Shown here: positions 1 to 8,783 of the stretch, in pieces
Numbering within the stretch: the first letter of the stretch is position 1
Layout of the letters: the number at the start of each line of letters is the position of its first letter
DNA from: Acidobacteria subdivision 2 bacterium RH1 MAG20
Lineage (GTDB): Bacteria; Acidobacteriota; Terriglobia; Terriglobales; Acidobacteriaceae
DNA length: 64,000 bases
NCBI GenBank assembly: GCA_002197545.1
Contig: NFUO01000749.1
Coordinates: forward strand, 1 to 64,000
Direction of reading: 5' to 3'
The notes under the pieces: model-generated
Told to the model about the DNA's origin: nothing
What the model saw: only the letters and a program-made list of their open reading frames with translations
The model's database searches: none
Made by a program: the position numbers and the translations under genes

Positions 1-136
1 ACCGCCCACTCCATCAGCCATCGTCGTCTCCGCGTATTCCCCTCATCCTAAGCCACCATGCGGATGCGCTCCAAACCCATCCCCTCACGCCTCTCCCGGA
101 AGCTTCCGGCCAACCCGTTCACCCTGCATCCTTTGT

Positions 137-142
137 TATACT
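137..142 (+). promoter_or_regulatory. -10 box for the 155-1732 gene
   Basis: TATACT lies 12 nt before the GTG at 155. Transcription would start at about 149, leaving a leader of only a few bases. No convincing -35 and no Shine-Dalgarno are seen, so this is a tentative near-leaderless promoter. Confidence 0.35.
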
Positions 143-154
143 CAGCGGATAGCC

Positions 155-1732
155 GTGGCCCGCAAAAACACGCCGCATCGCTCAGGTTGGAGTTTGTTCA
201 CGTTGAAGAATCGAAGTCTCTTTATCAAGTCCCTCAGCGGCCAGATCTTCTTCGGCCTCCTGATTGCCGTCGCGAGCCTCGCCATGAGCTCCTGCCACAG
301 CGCCCAGTATTACTACTACAAGTTCCCTCAATATACCTTTGCTGACCGGCCTATTCCTCCCAGCCTGCTCGCCCAACGCGTCATGATCGCTTATACGATC
401 AATGGCTCCTCCACGTCAGCCAGTTCCCTCGGCGCATTGGCGATTGTCGACGCCAAACGCGACATTCGCAGCAATATCGAGGGCACCATCGCCACGTTCT
501 CCATCTCTGGATACTCCAGCGGTTACCCCAGCGCCATCTTCAATTTCCCAGAGGAAGTTCACGGCTACGTCTACTCCAACTCCGACGGCACCCTGACGAC
601 CATCGATTACAGCAAGGAGGCCGCTGCCGGCACCGCGGGTAAATTCCCTGGCGCCTCCTCCATCGCCGTTCCTCCTACCTTTACGCACTATTACGCGGCC
701 CTGGCGTCCTCCGGCCAGCTTGCGGTCGTCGACAACACCACGGGGACCACATACGTGCTCAACATCCCCAACGTTTATAAGGTAGCTACCAATCAAGGCG
801 ATACTGTAGTTCTCATCATGGTGCAGAACTCCAACACCGTCTATCGCCTCGTCAAGCTCAACTCCAATCAATTCCCTACCGCAGTACAGGCCATACAGTC
901 TACCGGCGCCGTCGACTGCCAGCCTACCAACCTTCCCGTCTACTGCGCCGTCCCGGTCAACCCCAGCGCCGGAGGCAATGCCAACACCTTTGACCGTCCT
1001 GTCGGAGCCTATTTCTCCCTCGACGGCACCACTGCCTACGTCCTCAACTGCGGCCCCGAGTGCGGTGGAACCACCGCCAGCATCACCCTCCTGAAACAGG
1101 GTACACTCAACACCATCTCCATCCCCACCAGCGTCCCGGATAACTCTGCCTTCATCTCCAACGTCCCCATTCCCGGCGGAGTCACCGCCGCAATCTCTGA
1201 CGCCACCACACTCTATGTAGCCGGCCAGCAGCAGATGCCCGACGGCCTCTTCACCGGTTATCTCTCGACCATCAATCTCGCCGCCGCCGCCAACAGTCCG
1301 TCCACCGCAATCACCGGCAAATACTCCATCTCCGACGGCACCCACACCAAGCTCCTCTTCGCCGACAACAATACCCTCTGGATTGGCTCACAGTATTGCG
1401 CCACCGGCGAACGCCAGAAGCTCAACGAAAATTACAACTGCCTCACCCGCTTCGACCTCGGAGCCAAGACAGCTCAGGTTGTCCCTAACGTTACCCCGGG
1501 CGGCACAACAACAGTGGGCTATCCCAACACCAACCAAAACATGTACTACTACGGCGATCTTACCGGTCTGTGCTGGGTGCAAAGTTTTAACAAGATCTAC
1601 ACCGCCTACGGTGGTCAGGTTCACGTCTTCAACACCGCCGACGGCTCCGAAATCGACAACGAGTTCGTCACCGTTCAGGGAACGGCCCTTGACGTCGCCT
1701 ATCTCGACGCCCTCACGAACGTCGACGATTAG
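155..1732 (+). CDS. Secreted beta-propeller-like hypothetical lipoprotein
   Basis: A 525-residue protein of unknown function. The N-terminus has basic residues, a hydrophobic stretch at about 32-44 and a lipobox-like end (AMSSC), so export and lipid attachment at Cys47 are likely. The rest is rich in Gly, Thr, Ser and Asn, with recurring units such as GTLTTIDY, GQLAVVDNTTGTTYVLNI and GTTAYVLNC. These resemble the blades of YVTN/NHL-type surface beta-propellers. I cannot assign a substrate or pathway. The GTG start has no Shine-Dalgarno but follows a -10-like box closely. The next gene downstream has its own promoter, so this one appears monocistronic. Confidence 0.75.
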   Translation: MARKNTPHRSGWSLFTLKNRSLFIKSLSGQIFFGLLIAVASLAMSSCHSAQYYYYKFPQYTFADRPIPPSLLAQRVMIAYTINGSSTSASSLGALAIVDAKRDIRSNIEGTIATFSISGYSSGYPSAIFNFPEEVHGYVYSNSDGTLTTIDYSKEAAAGTAGKFPGASSIAVPPTFTHYYAALASSGQLAVVDNTTGTTYVLNIPNVYKVATNQGDTVVLIMVQNSNTVYRLVKLNSNQFPTAVQAIQSTGAVDCQPTNLPVYCAVPVNPSAGGNANTFDRPVGAYFSLDGTTAYVLNCGPECGGTTASITLLKQGTLNTISIPTSVPDNSAFISNVPIPGGVTAAISDATTLYVAGQQQMPDGLFTGYLSTINLAAAANSPSTAITGKYSISDGTHTKLLFADNNTLWIGSQYCATGERQKLNENYNCLTRFDLGAKTAQVVPNVTPGGTTTVGYPNTNQNMYYYGDLTGLCWVQSFNKIYTAYGGQVHVFNTADGSEIDNEFVTVQGTALDVAYLDALTNVDD

Positions 1733-1756
1733 CACCAATTCTGTCCCTAAAATGAA

Positions 1757-1792
1757 AGGCCCCTGTTCGGATATTCGGACAGGGGCACTTCT
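1757..1792 (+). terminator. Hairpin after the beta-propeller-like gene
   Basis: GCCCCTGT (1759-1766) pairs with ACAGGGGC (1779-1786), and the inner TCGG pairs can extend the stem. The downstream sequence is only modestly T-rich, so termination may be weak or partly Rho-assisted. Confidence 0.5.
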
Positions 1793-1831
1793 TCATCGAA
1801 CGGTCCCTCACCCGCTGCTACCATAATCACC

Positions 1832-2566
1832 ATGCCTGCTATCGACATCCTCGCCATAGCTGCCCACCGCGACGACGTCGAGCAGACCTGCGGCGGGACC
1901 CTCCTCGCCATGCACGCCCTGGGCTGGCGCACCGCCATCCTCGATCTCACCCAGGGAGAGTCAGGCACCCGAGGCACCGCTGCTGAGCGCGAAGCCGAAG
2001 CCATCGCCGCTGCCTGCATCCTCAACGTGGCCCACCGCGAAGCCCTTGACCTCCCCGACGGCAACGTCGAAAACACTCTGCCCAACCGCCTCAAAATCGC
2101 GGAAGTCCTCCGTCGCCTCCGTCCCCGCGTCGTCATCCTGCCCTACTGGCAAGGTCGTCACCCCGACCACTACACCACCGCCACCCTGGGCTACGAAGCC
2201 TGCTTCATCAGCGGCCTGGCAAAGATGGAAATCCCTTCCGCCAAAGGCTCCGAGCCCCTCCTACCGCACCGGCCCTACAAGATCCTCTACGCCTCTCTTT
2301 ACGCCGACGTGCGCCCCTCCTTCGTCGTTGACATCACCCCGCACATCGAGCAACGCTACCAGGCCCTGGCAGCTTATCGCTCGCAGTACGCATCCCAATC
2401 CACAGGCGACTCCATCTTCGTCCGCGAAGACGATATCCGCGAGCGCACCTTCGCCACTGCGCGCCACTACGGCCTGCTCGCAGGGGTGCGTTACGCTGAA
2501 CCTTTCGTCCAGAAAGAAGTCGGCCTCGTCGAAGACCTCATGTACCTCCCCGTCCAATCAATTTAG
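1832..2566 (+). CDS. bshB1: Bacillithiol biosynthesis deacetylase BshB1 (PIG-L/LmbE family)
   Basis: A 244-residue zinc-dependent deacetylase predicted to convert GlcNAc-malate to GlcN-malate in bacillithiol synthesis. The N-terminal metal motif reads AHRDD (H12, D14, D15), with Arg where most family members have Pro. The second motif is GRHPDH (H110, D112, H113). Length and the GESGTRGT segment fit BshB1. CATAAT at 1822-1827 lies four bases before the ATG, so the mRNA may be leaderless; no Shine-Dalgarno is visible. A mycothiol-type or other LmbE deacetylase is the alternative, but BshB1 fits best for Acidobacteriota. Confidence 0.88.
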   Translation: MPAIDILAIAAHRDDVEQTCGGTLLAMHALGWRTAILDLTQGESGTRGTAAEREAEAIAAACILNVAHREALDLPDGNVENTLPNRLKIAEVLRRLRPRVVILPYWQGRHPDHYTTATLGYEACFISGLAKMEIPSAKGSEPLLPHRPYKILYASLYADVRPSFVVDITPHIEQRYQALAAYRSQYASQSTGDSIFVREDDIRERTFATARHYGLLAGVRYAEPFVQKEVGLVEDLMYLPVQSI

Positions 2567-2659
2567 TTTTATTTTCTCTCCCTTACATCCACAACTCCAT
2601 CGCGACCGTACTCCGTAATGAAGGCGCAACTCACACCCTGCATTCAGGAGAGATACATC

Positions 2660-2892
2660 GTGGAAAAAGTAGACGAACTTATCAAGAAAGCAGTCTCCCG
2701 CCGAACATTCATGGCAGGGGCCGGGACCGCAGCCGCGGCCGCACTCCTTGCCCGATGGACTGCGATTCAAACTCCATCGGCTGGGGCCGCACGACGGCAC
2801 AGGTCCTCGCCATCGTGACTGGAACCTCACCCACTGCCAGCACCCACCAGGGAGTCTTCTTCCCCGCGGGTCTCAATGGAACCATCAAATAA
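2660..2892 (+). pseudogene. Internally deleted Tat-exported ferritin-like protein
   Basis: A GTG start with a good Shine-Dalgarno (AGGAGAG) opens a Tat signal, VSRRTFMAGAG followed by an alanine run. The frame then enters unrelated sequence. In another frame, ending at the TAA at 2890-2892, there is RTTAQVLAIVTG...GVFFPAGLNGTIK. From memory this resembles the C-terminus of Tat-exported ferritin-like proteins of Acidobacteriota. The simplest reading is that the ferritin core was deleted and the ends joined out of frame. The family assignment of the C-terminal part is recall, not computed. A short expressed peptide of about 50 residues remains possible. Confidence 0.55.
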
Positions 2893-2910
2893 CTTCAACC
2901 AGCACCAACA

Positions 2911-2950
2911 ATGAGGCCGTCTGCAACACCAACGGACGGCCTCATTTCAT
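2911..2950 (+). terminator. Rho-independent terminator
   Basis: ATGAGGCCGTC (2911-2921) pairs perfectly with GACGGCCTCAT (2935-2945), with a 13-nt loop, followed by TTCATTCT. It would end transcription from the ferritin-like remnant and separates it from the convergent diguanylate cyclase gene. Confidence 0.75.
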
Positions 2951-2979
2951 TCTCACCCACAGAGCGCGTCTTCCATCTC

Positions 2980-4164
2980 CTAAGCCTCATCCTCTAGAGC
3001 TTCCATCCTCTCAGCCACTGCCACCTGATTTTTCCCTGCCCGCTTGGCCTGGTACAGAGCCGCATCGCTCCTCTCCATCAGGCACTGTAACGACAGCCCG
3101 CAGACCTCCGAAGAAGCAACGCCGAGGCTCGCGCGAACGCCCATCCTCTGTCCTCGATACTGCAAGGTCAGCGCATCGACCTGCGACCGCATCCGTTCCG
3201 CCGCGATTGTGGCCTCTGCCTGTCCCGTATCCGGCAGCAGAATGCAAAACTCGTCTCCCCCGATCCGAGCCACCGAATCCTGGTCACGCACTGTCTCCTG
3301 CAGCACCGCAGCGACAGCCTGCAGCACGGCATCCCCCCATCCATGTCCCAGCGAATCGTTCACCCCCTTCAGCCCATCCAGGTCAATCATCACCATCGCA
3401 ATCGGCCCCTTCGTTCGTCCGCACCGCGATATCTCCCGCAACGCAATCCGCGTCAGTGCCCACCGGTTCAGCAACCCGGTCAACTCATCCGCCTGCGCAT
3501 GCCAAAGCAGCTCCACGCGCTGCTTCGCTGCCGAGAGGAACATGAAGCCAAACGTGATCGCACAGTTCGTTACCAGGGCCCCTTCCAGCCAGAATCTCCT
3601 CACATCTCTTGCGATCATCGGATAGTCCGATATGTGGAACTGCAACAGGACCGTCACTCGCATCAGCAGAAGCGCCGCATACAGCAACAGCGACACGCCG
3701 GTCAGCCATGACGCCAGCCCAACTTCCTCGCCCGAAAAGAGGAACACCACCGACGCCGACGCAATAATCTGCACACCCTCCACGGCGCACATCAGCAGTA
3801 ATCCCACCGGATACATCGAGGGATAAAACAGCAGATAGACGATTCCTATCGCCATCGTCCCAAGCAAAGCATATTGCAGCCATCGCAGCAGCGGTCCACG
3901 CTCCAGCAACTCGGTAAAGCTGAAGTGCAGCATCATCACGCCGGTTACGGACACCAGATATCCCGCAGCCACTGGAATCTGCAACTGCCCCGAGTGCCGC
4001 GCCCCCTCGGCAAGCAACAGCAGCGCCCCACCCCGGCTCAGGTTCGATCCCGCGAACCACGCCGCCCCCTTCGCTATCCCCGTGATTCGCGCGTTCACAA
4101 GAACGACGCCCGCATACAGCACATACAAAAGCACGTTCATCACAACAAGTGTGTGCGTGTCCAT
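2980..4164 (-). CDS. Membrane-bound diguanylate cyclase (GGDEF)
   Basis: A 394-residue protein with about six or seven hydrophobic helices in the first 215 residues and a C-terminal GGDEF domain. The active-site motif GGDEF is intact at about 302-306. A canonical RxxD inhibitory site (RDQD) lies five residues before it, so product feedback by c-di-GMP is expected. It should make c-di-GMP from two GTP at the inner membrane in response to a signal sensed by the membrane part. The sensor does not match a family I can name. I prefer the ATG at 4164, which has AGGG upstream, over a TTG seven codons earlier. It is monocistronic; roughly 250 bases of noncoding DNA lie upstream with no clear element. 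Confidence 0.88.
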   Translation of the reverse strand: MDTHTLVVMNVLLYVLYAGVVLVNARITGIAKGAAWFAGSNLSRGGALLLLAEGARHSGQLQIPVAAGYLVSVTGVMMLHFSFTELLERGPLLRWLQYALLGTMAIGIVYLLFYPSMYPVGLLLMCAVEGVQIIASASVVFLFSGEEVGLASWLTGVSLLLYAALLLMRVTVLLQFHISDYPMIARDVRRFWLEGALVTNCAITFGFMFLSAAKQRVELLWHAQADELTGLLNRWALTRIALREISRCGRTKGPIAMVMIDLDGLKGVNDSLGHGWGDAVLQAVAAVLQETVRDQDSVARIGGDEFCILLPDTGQAEATIAAERMRSQVDALTLQYRGQRMGVRASLGVASSEVCGLSLQCLMERSDAALYQAKRAGKNQVAVAERMEALEDEA

Positions 4165-4416
4165 TGTCTTCGCCCTGGGAACCAACTCAAATGCCGCAAT
4201 ACAATGTTTCTATTCTGGATCTGGTCTTTTACTTCCGGCAAACTGCTTTAGCTGACGGAAGGGCGAATATATATCCAACGCACCTATCGACGCCAGTCGA
4301 ATCTTCACCACCTACTTCATCAAGTAACCTACAGTCCCCAAAAAGCATCCTGCCTCGCAAAGTATTGCAAGGACCTTATCGCCACGGGCATGTTTTCTTC
4401 CCCTACCGTAATTCAA

Positions 4417-5040
4417 CTAAAGGATTCGTCGGCTGCCAACTCCCAACCGAGCCGCAACAAACCCCACCACCTCCTCCGTCACGTAAACCGGAGGCCGCAT
4501 CGCCAACACCGGAGTCCCTTCGACCAGCTTCAACGAAACTCCCTTCCACTCCGGTCGCCCCAGCACGCCCGCCGGAACCAGCACCGCATCCGCCCGGTCC
4601 AGGTAAACTCGCGCCGAATCCTTGAAGTCAGCCACTGTCGGATCGAGCACGCTCAGATAAATGTCCGGCCGCAGAAACCGCAGAATGCTGTTCGACTCAA
4701 TCACCGCATTCTCTGCCCGCTCCAGCTCCTTACGAATTCGTGGCATCGCCTCAGCCAACTGTCCTTGCCGCGTCCGCACCCAGAACGATCGCACCGCACC
4801 CGCAGCAAGGTATCGAGCTGAATCGGTTCCACTAGCCCTATCCCGCTCCTCACTCACCGCAACCGTATGATCTCCTGTCTCGCAATCGCAAGGCTCCCCA
4901 TTGGCCGAGCATATCCCATGCCCGAACTGCGTCACCTTGAAGGCCGTCCACCGCATCTCCGGCAGTGCGGCAATCAGCCCAGCCACCACGCTGGTCTTCC
5001 CAATGTTCCGGCTATGTCCGCCTATGACTAGAATTGCCAT
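4417..5040 (-). CDS. P-loop NTPase resembling MobB
   Basis: A 207-residue protein starting with a Walker A motif (GGHSRNIGKTS) directly after a beta strand, as in MobB and related SIMIBI NTPases. A Cys-rich segment CSANGEPCDCETGDH at about 44-58 may bind metal. The best family guess is molybdopterin-guanine dinucleotide biosynthesis protein B, but no MobA partner is nearby and moaD/moaE are 35 kb away. It sits 60 bases after lpxD in the same orientation, so it is probably the last gene of the lpxL-lpxD transcript. The function should be treated as unknown. Confidence 0.65.
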   Translation of the reverse strand: MAILVIGGHSRNIGKTSVVAGLIAALPEMRWTAFKVTQFGHGICSANGEPCDCETGDHTVAVSEERDRASGTDSARYLAAGAVRSFWVRTRQGQLAEAMPRIRKELERAENAVIESNSILRFLRPDIYLSVLDPTVADFKDSARVYLDRADAVLVPAGVLGRPEWKGVSLKLVEGTPVLAMRPPVYVTEEVVGFVAARLGVGSRRIL

Positions 5041-5100
5041 TGCTTTTTATCCGATTCTTCCAGACATCGCTCCACGTCGAGGCCAACGAAAACCACGCAA

Positions 5101-6027
5101 TCAGCCCTTCCGCAGACGAGCCAAATCACGAAGATACTCCTTCAAGGGCCGCGCCGGACGCCCCCAGAAGACCTCTCCCGGCCCACGCATCTTCTTTCCG
5201 CTCAATACCCCAGCCCCACCCCCCAGAATCACGCCAGCACCCACCGTAGCGTGCTCCCCTATCCCAACCTGCCCCCCCAGAATCGCGCCATCTTCCACCA
5301 CGCTCGACCCGGAAATCCCCGTCTGCGCGGCGATAATAACGTTCTTTCCTATCAAGCAGTTATGACCAATATGCACCAAGTTATCGATCTTCGTTCCCCG
5401 TCCTATCCGCGTCTCTCCCAACGCCCCCCGATCAATGGTCGAATTAGCTCCAATCTCAACATCATTTTCAACACACAAATTTCCCTGTTGCGGAAAAACC
5501 ACGTACTCCCCCGTCTTTGCATTCCTCACATATCCAAATCCAGTAGACCCCAGCACCGCTCCCGCCTGCACCATCACACGGTCTCCCAACACCGTCTTCG
5601 GATAGATCGTGACCTGCGCTAAGATATTGCAATCATTACCGATACGAACCCCATCCCCAATCACCACTCCCGGCCCGACATAGGTACCCTCGCCAATCTC
5701 CACTCCTTTCCCCACCACCGCCGAAGAATGAACTCCGGCCTCGAACCCTTTACCCTTCAGCCTCTTAGCGATAATTGCAAAAGCATAACGGGGCTCATCC
5801 ACCCGCCAGACCCTATCGTCCACACCCAAACCGTCTTCCTTCAGCGATTTACCGGCTAAGATCACCCCAGCCTTAGACCCTAGGGCAGCCGTAAGTGCCG
5901 CCGCATCCATAGCGAACACCACTGAATCCGCGGTAGCCGCCTCAATGCTCGAAACCCCAAAAATCTCCCCCCCGACCAAAGGAGCACTGACCCCAACCCA
6001 ATCAGCAATTTCAGCTATTTTAGCCAT
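5101..6027 (-). CDS. lpxD: UDP-3-O-acylglucosamine N-acyltransferase LpxD
   Basis: A 308-residue acyltransferase that adds the N-linked hydroxyacyl chain to UDP-3-O-acyl-GlcN in lipid A synthesis (cytoplasm). After an N-terminal UDP-binding region come many left-handed parallel beta-helix hexapeptides from about residue 99 to 270 (e.g. VGKGVEIGEGTYVGPGVVIG). The catalytic His is in the IGHN motif (H222). The C-terminus contains the GRPARPLKEYLR segment usual for the family. The start overlaps the stop of the upstream acyltransferase by one base, implying translational coupling. The usual neighbours lpxA and fabZ are absent. Confidence 0.93.
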   Translation of the reverse strand: MAKIAEIADWVGVSAPLVGGEIFGVSSIEAATADSVVFAMDAAALTAALGSKAGVILAGKSLKEDGLGVDDRVWRVDEPRYAFAIIAKRLKGKGFEAGVHSSAVVGKGVEIGEGTYVGPGVVIGDGVRIGNDCNILAQVTIYPKTVLGDRVMVQAGAVLGSTGFGYVRNAKTGEYVVFPQQGNLCVENDVEIGANSTIDRGALGETRIGRGTKIDNLVHIGHNCLIGKNVIIAAQTGISGSSVVEDGAILGGQVGIGEHATVGAGVILGGGAGVLSGKKMRGPGEVFWGRPARPLKEYLRDLARLRKG

Positions 6028-6971
6028 CAGTAAATCCTCGTTTCACCCGGAGGCCGAGTCTTCCATCGTCGGTGCATCCACAACCATTGCTCAGGATAGT
6101 CTCGAATATACCGCTCGATCACGCTGGTAAATAAAGCTGTATTCTCCACTACATCCCCTTCAGAATCAGCAGTATGAATCAGTTCTACCTCTTCACCAAA
6201 ACGCAAAATATACTTCTGTTCCCGCTCCTCCCACAAAAGAAATCCAGGAACCACCGCCGCTCCCGTCTTCAACGCAATCCGAGCCATTCCTGAGGCAGTA
6301 CAAGCCTGAACGCCAAAAAATGGCACAAAAACGCCCTGTGGGGGAGTCATATTGGTATCCATCAGTATCCCAACCGTCTCGCCTGCCCGCATCGAAGCAA
6401 TCAGTCCTCGTGCAAAATCATCCTTATGAATTACCCGATTTCCATGCAGACAGCGAATGCGGTTCACAAATTCATCCACCAGCGGATTATCCAGCCGCCG
6501 AATCACCATCCCCATGGGATATCCCATCAGCGAATGATAAAAACTCGACAACTCCCACGCTCCAAGATGCCCAGTCAACACCAGCACACCCTTCCCCCGC
6601 TCCCGCGCTTGAAGATAATTCTCAAGCCCCTCATAGCGAATAAACCGGCTCGCCTGCCCCTGCGTATAGCTCGGCATCTGGCAGAACTCCGCCAGCAAAC
6701 ACCCCAGATTCCGATAAACCGATCGCAAAATCGCTTCGCGCTCCGCAGCCGCCTTCTCCGGAAATGCCAACTGTAGATTACGCAGCCCCACCTTGCGCAG
6801 CCTGCTGAGAAGATTGAAAGCCAGCCACCCAATCCCCGCACCCATCGCCCGCGCCAACCATCGAGGAAGAATTCCCAGGCAGGCAACAAATGCGCGTACC
6901 ACACAGAACTCCACCCACTCCCGTGCAGTAATGCCTGCCTGCCTCGAATGTCGCTGTGCGCCCTCGCTCAA
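6027..6971 (-). CDS. LpxL/HtrB-type lipid A acyltransferase
   Basis: A 314-residue lysophospholipid-acyltransferase-superfamily protein with the HX4E catalytic motif HLGAWE (H135, E140), an N-terminal hydrophobic anchor at about 24-52, and a substrate block ILMDTNMTPPQGVFVPFFG typical of LpxL/LpxM. It should add a secondary acyl chain to lipid A at the inner membrane, which agrees with lpxD directly downstream. The apparent start is TTG at 6971 with a TAGACT -10-like hexamer six bases before the codon and no Shine-Dalgarno, so the mRNA may be leaderless. Which of LpxL, LpxM or LpxP it matches cannot be decided by eye. Confidence 0.85.
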   Translation of the reverse strand: MSEGAQRHSRQAGITAREWVEFCVVRAFVACLGILPRWLARAMGAGIGWLAFNLLSRLRKVGLRNLQLAFPEKAAAEREAILRSVYRNLGCLLAEFCQMPSYTQGQASRFIRYEGLENYLQARERGKGVLVLTGHLGAWELSSFYHSLMGYPMGMVIRRLDNPLVDEFVNRIRCLHGNRVIHKDDFARGLIASMRAGETVGILMDTNMTPPQGVFVPFFGVQACTASGMARIALKTGAAVVPGFLLWEEREQKYILRFGEEVELIHTADSEGDVVENTALFTSVIERYIRDYPEQWLWMHRRWKTRPPGETRIY

Positions 6972-7008
6972 GCATCCAGTCTACTAGCCCCAGCAGTCTC
7001 TTCTATCG

Positions 7009-7041
7009 CAAAAAACAGGGGCGGCCCAATAGGCCGCCCTC
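7009..7041 (-). terminator. Rho-independent terminator of the SYLF gene
   Basis: Read on the minus strand, GGGCGGCC (7039-7032) pairs with GGCCGCCC (7026-7019) around a five-base loop, followed by CTGTTTTTTGCG. It is a strong canonical terminator located 22 bases after the stop of the SYLF gene. Confidence 0.88.
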
Positions 7042-7062
7042 GTTATAAAACCCTGCTCAGAA

Positions 7063-7761
7063 TTACTGGTTTGCCTTTGACACTACGAAGTAATGGGCCA
7101 CTGTCCTGACGAATGGCCTTGCTGCTACCGGCGTCGCCTGGTTGCCCTTCAGGATCGTCTCAAACGGAAGGTCCGTGCCATACATCGTCCGCGTGTCGTC
7201 CTGATTCTGCGAAAGCACAGTGCCATCCAGATTGATGCCGGCGAAAAGCCCCTTGCTCCGCGAATACGTCAGAAACTCCGCATTGAGCTTCCAGTCGGTA
7301 CCAGCCTGAGCATTTCTGCCCACCGGTCCAGCCGAAGCGGCGGCGTCTCCGCCGATCTTGAATTTATTCTTCAGCATGTCCTGAAGGCCTTGCTGGTTCA
7401 TTGCTACAAGAACCAGGTCCGTCGCCTGTCCGCCAATCTGGAATCCAAAACTACCGCCGGCAAGCTGAACAAATACCGGAGCGCTCCAGCCTCTCGGTGT
7501 GCGGCAGGTAGCAACACCCTGGCCATACTGTCCGCCTACCACAAAGGCGGCCTTCTTATAACTCGGCACCACAACCACGCATGACGCACCAGCCAGAATG
7601 CTCTGCGGGATTCCCTTGTCCGGCGTTGCCATAATCTGTCTTACAACGTTCTGCGCATCCGTCAGGCGCTCCGTCAACTTCGCCTTATCCGATGCGCCAA
7701 ATGCCGAGGCAGAACTCGCCACGATGGCCAATCCACATGCAATCACAGTTATTCGCTTCAT
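7063..7761 (-). CDS. Exported lipid-binding SYLF (Ysc84) domain protein
   Basis: A 232-residue protein with a signal peptide (MKRITVIACGLAIVASSASAFG) and a SYLF/DUF500 domain. Typical blocks are IPQSILAGASCVVVVP, GGQYGQGVATCRT, GGSFGFQIGGQATDLVLVAMN and KGLFAGINLDGTVLSQN. SYLF proteins bind phosphoinositide-type lipids in eukaryotes; bacterial members are periplasmic or envelope-associated with no settled role. I chose the ATG at 7761, which has AAAGG nine bases upstream and begins the signal peptide, over an ATG 18 codons earlier. It is monocistronic with its own terminator. Confidence 0.87.
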   Translation of the reverse strand: MKRITVIACGLAIVASSASAFGASDKAKLTERLTDAQNVVRQIMATPDKGIPQSILAGASCVVVVPSYKKAAFVVGGQYGQGVATCRTPRGWSAPVFVQLAGGSFGFQIGGQATDLVLVAMNQQGLQDMLKNKFKIGGDAAASAGPVGRNAQAGTDWKLNAEFLTYSRSKGLFAGINLDGTVLSQNQDDTRTMYGTDLPFETILKGNQATPVAARPFVRTVAHYFVVSKANQ

Positions 7762-7879
7762 ATTTTTTTGCCTTTCACTTTCCAAAACTTTATTTGTTAG
7801 TGCCACTTGCAACAATCGATAAGATGGGTAGAACGAAATCCGAGTTGTACCTTAGCAGAGATCGCGGCATGCGGACACA

Positions 7880-7940
7880 AAAAAATGGGGGTTGTAGAGA
7901 TAGCGCCAGGGTGATCCCCGACACGCTCTCTACAACCCCT
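7880..7940 (-). terminator. Long-stem hairpin terminating the LuxR-type gene
   Basis: A 13-bp perfect inverted repeat: GGGGTTGTAGAGA (7888-7900) against TCTCTACAACCCC (7927-7939), with a 26-nt loop. On the minus strand the stem is followed by CATTTTTTTGTG, so it can act as an intrinsic terminator about 110 bases after the regulator's stop. The rest of 7762-8052 shows nothing I can identify. Confidence 0.6.
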
Positions 7941-8052
7941 CTCCCAGGTCTGTGTTGCTTATGACACTCTGCCTCACATCCCCCGGCATCACAACGGTAC
8001 GAAGGTCTATATACCTTTGAGCATCAATTGTTGACTAGTTAGTTAATAGAAA

Positions 8053-8700
8053 TTACTTCTCTAATAAATTCCGATTCAAAGTCTCCACCGTAAGCGCGAT
8101 ACGGTTCTCCACCCCGACCTTGCGCATGATTCTGCCGACGTGCGCCTTCACCGTTACGGCATCGATCCCAAGTGCATGCGCAATCTCCCGGTTCGGACTT
8201 CCCGCAACCAGTAAACGAAGCACCTGTCCTTCTCGCTGGGTAAACTTCGGCGCACTTTCGACCGCGGCATTCACCGTCTCCGCTGCTGTCGACTCCAGCA
8301 GCCGCGCCAGCACCTTTCGCGGCGCCCACAGAGAATCATCCTGCACGATTTCAATTGCCAGCCGAATCTCGCTCTCTTTAGCAGTATGAGTCAGATAGCC
8401 CTTGGCGCCCGCCCCGATCACGCGCTGGATATATTCGTGGTCCTCCTGCACTCCTATCACGATCAGACGCAGACGAGGCCGCCTCCGGTGAAACGTAGCC
8501 AGCAGCTCAAAAAGATGGTCCGTGCACGAAGCATCGATGAGGATAAGCGACACCCCCGATGCATCCAATGCCCCCGGCACCGACAGCGGAATCACCTCGG
8601 CTTCGCGTTCGGAAAACATCGCTTGCAAGCCGATAATCCGCAATGGGTCCGTAGCAATCAACCCCATGCGCAGATGTCCGTCAGACGAAGTCTCTTTCAT
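8053..8700 (-). CDS. NarL/LuxR-type response regulator
   Basis: A 215-residue protein with an N-terminal receiver-like domain (IATDPLRIIGLQAMF, LILIDASC with the likely phospho-acceptor Asp, and GAKGYL with the conserved Lys) and a C-terminal LuxR HTH (FTQREGQVLRLLVAGSPNREIAHALGIDAVTVKAHVGRIMRKVGV). No sensor kinase is adjacent. The frame stays open upstream, but those residues overlap the end of dcd. The ATG at 8700, giving MKETSSDGHLRMGLIATD, fits the domain boundary. The receiver has lost part of the usual acidic pocket, so phosphorylation is not assured. Confidence 0.82.
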   Translation of the reverse strand: MKETSSDGHLRMGLIATDPLRIIGLQAMFSEREAEVIPLSVPGALDASGVSLILIDASCTDHLFELLATFHRRRPRLRLIVIGVQEDHEYIQRVIGAGAKGYLTHTAKESEIRLAIEIVQDDSLWAPRKVLARLLESTAAETVNAAVESAPKFTQREGQVLRLLVAGSPNREIAHALGIDAVTVKAHVGRIMRKVGVENRIALTVETLNRNLLEK

Positions 8701-8783
8701 CACCTTTTGCAGCCTTTGTTCCTCAACGTTTATCGGCAGACAGTGTGTGGAGCGGGTAAGAAAAATCCAGCCAGAATCCTGAA

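Noticed and set aside
1..154. Possible gene end or regulatory region at the window start
   Set aside because: No convincing reading frame or motif beyond the -10 box of the first gene.
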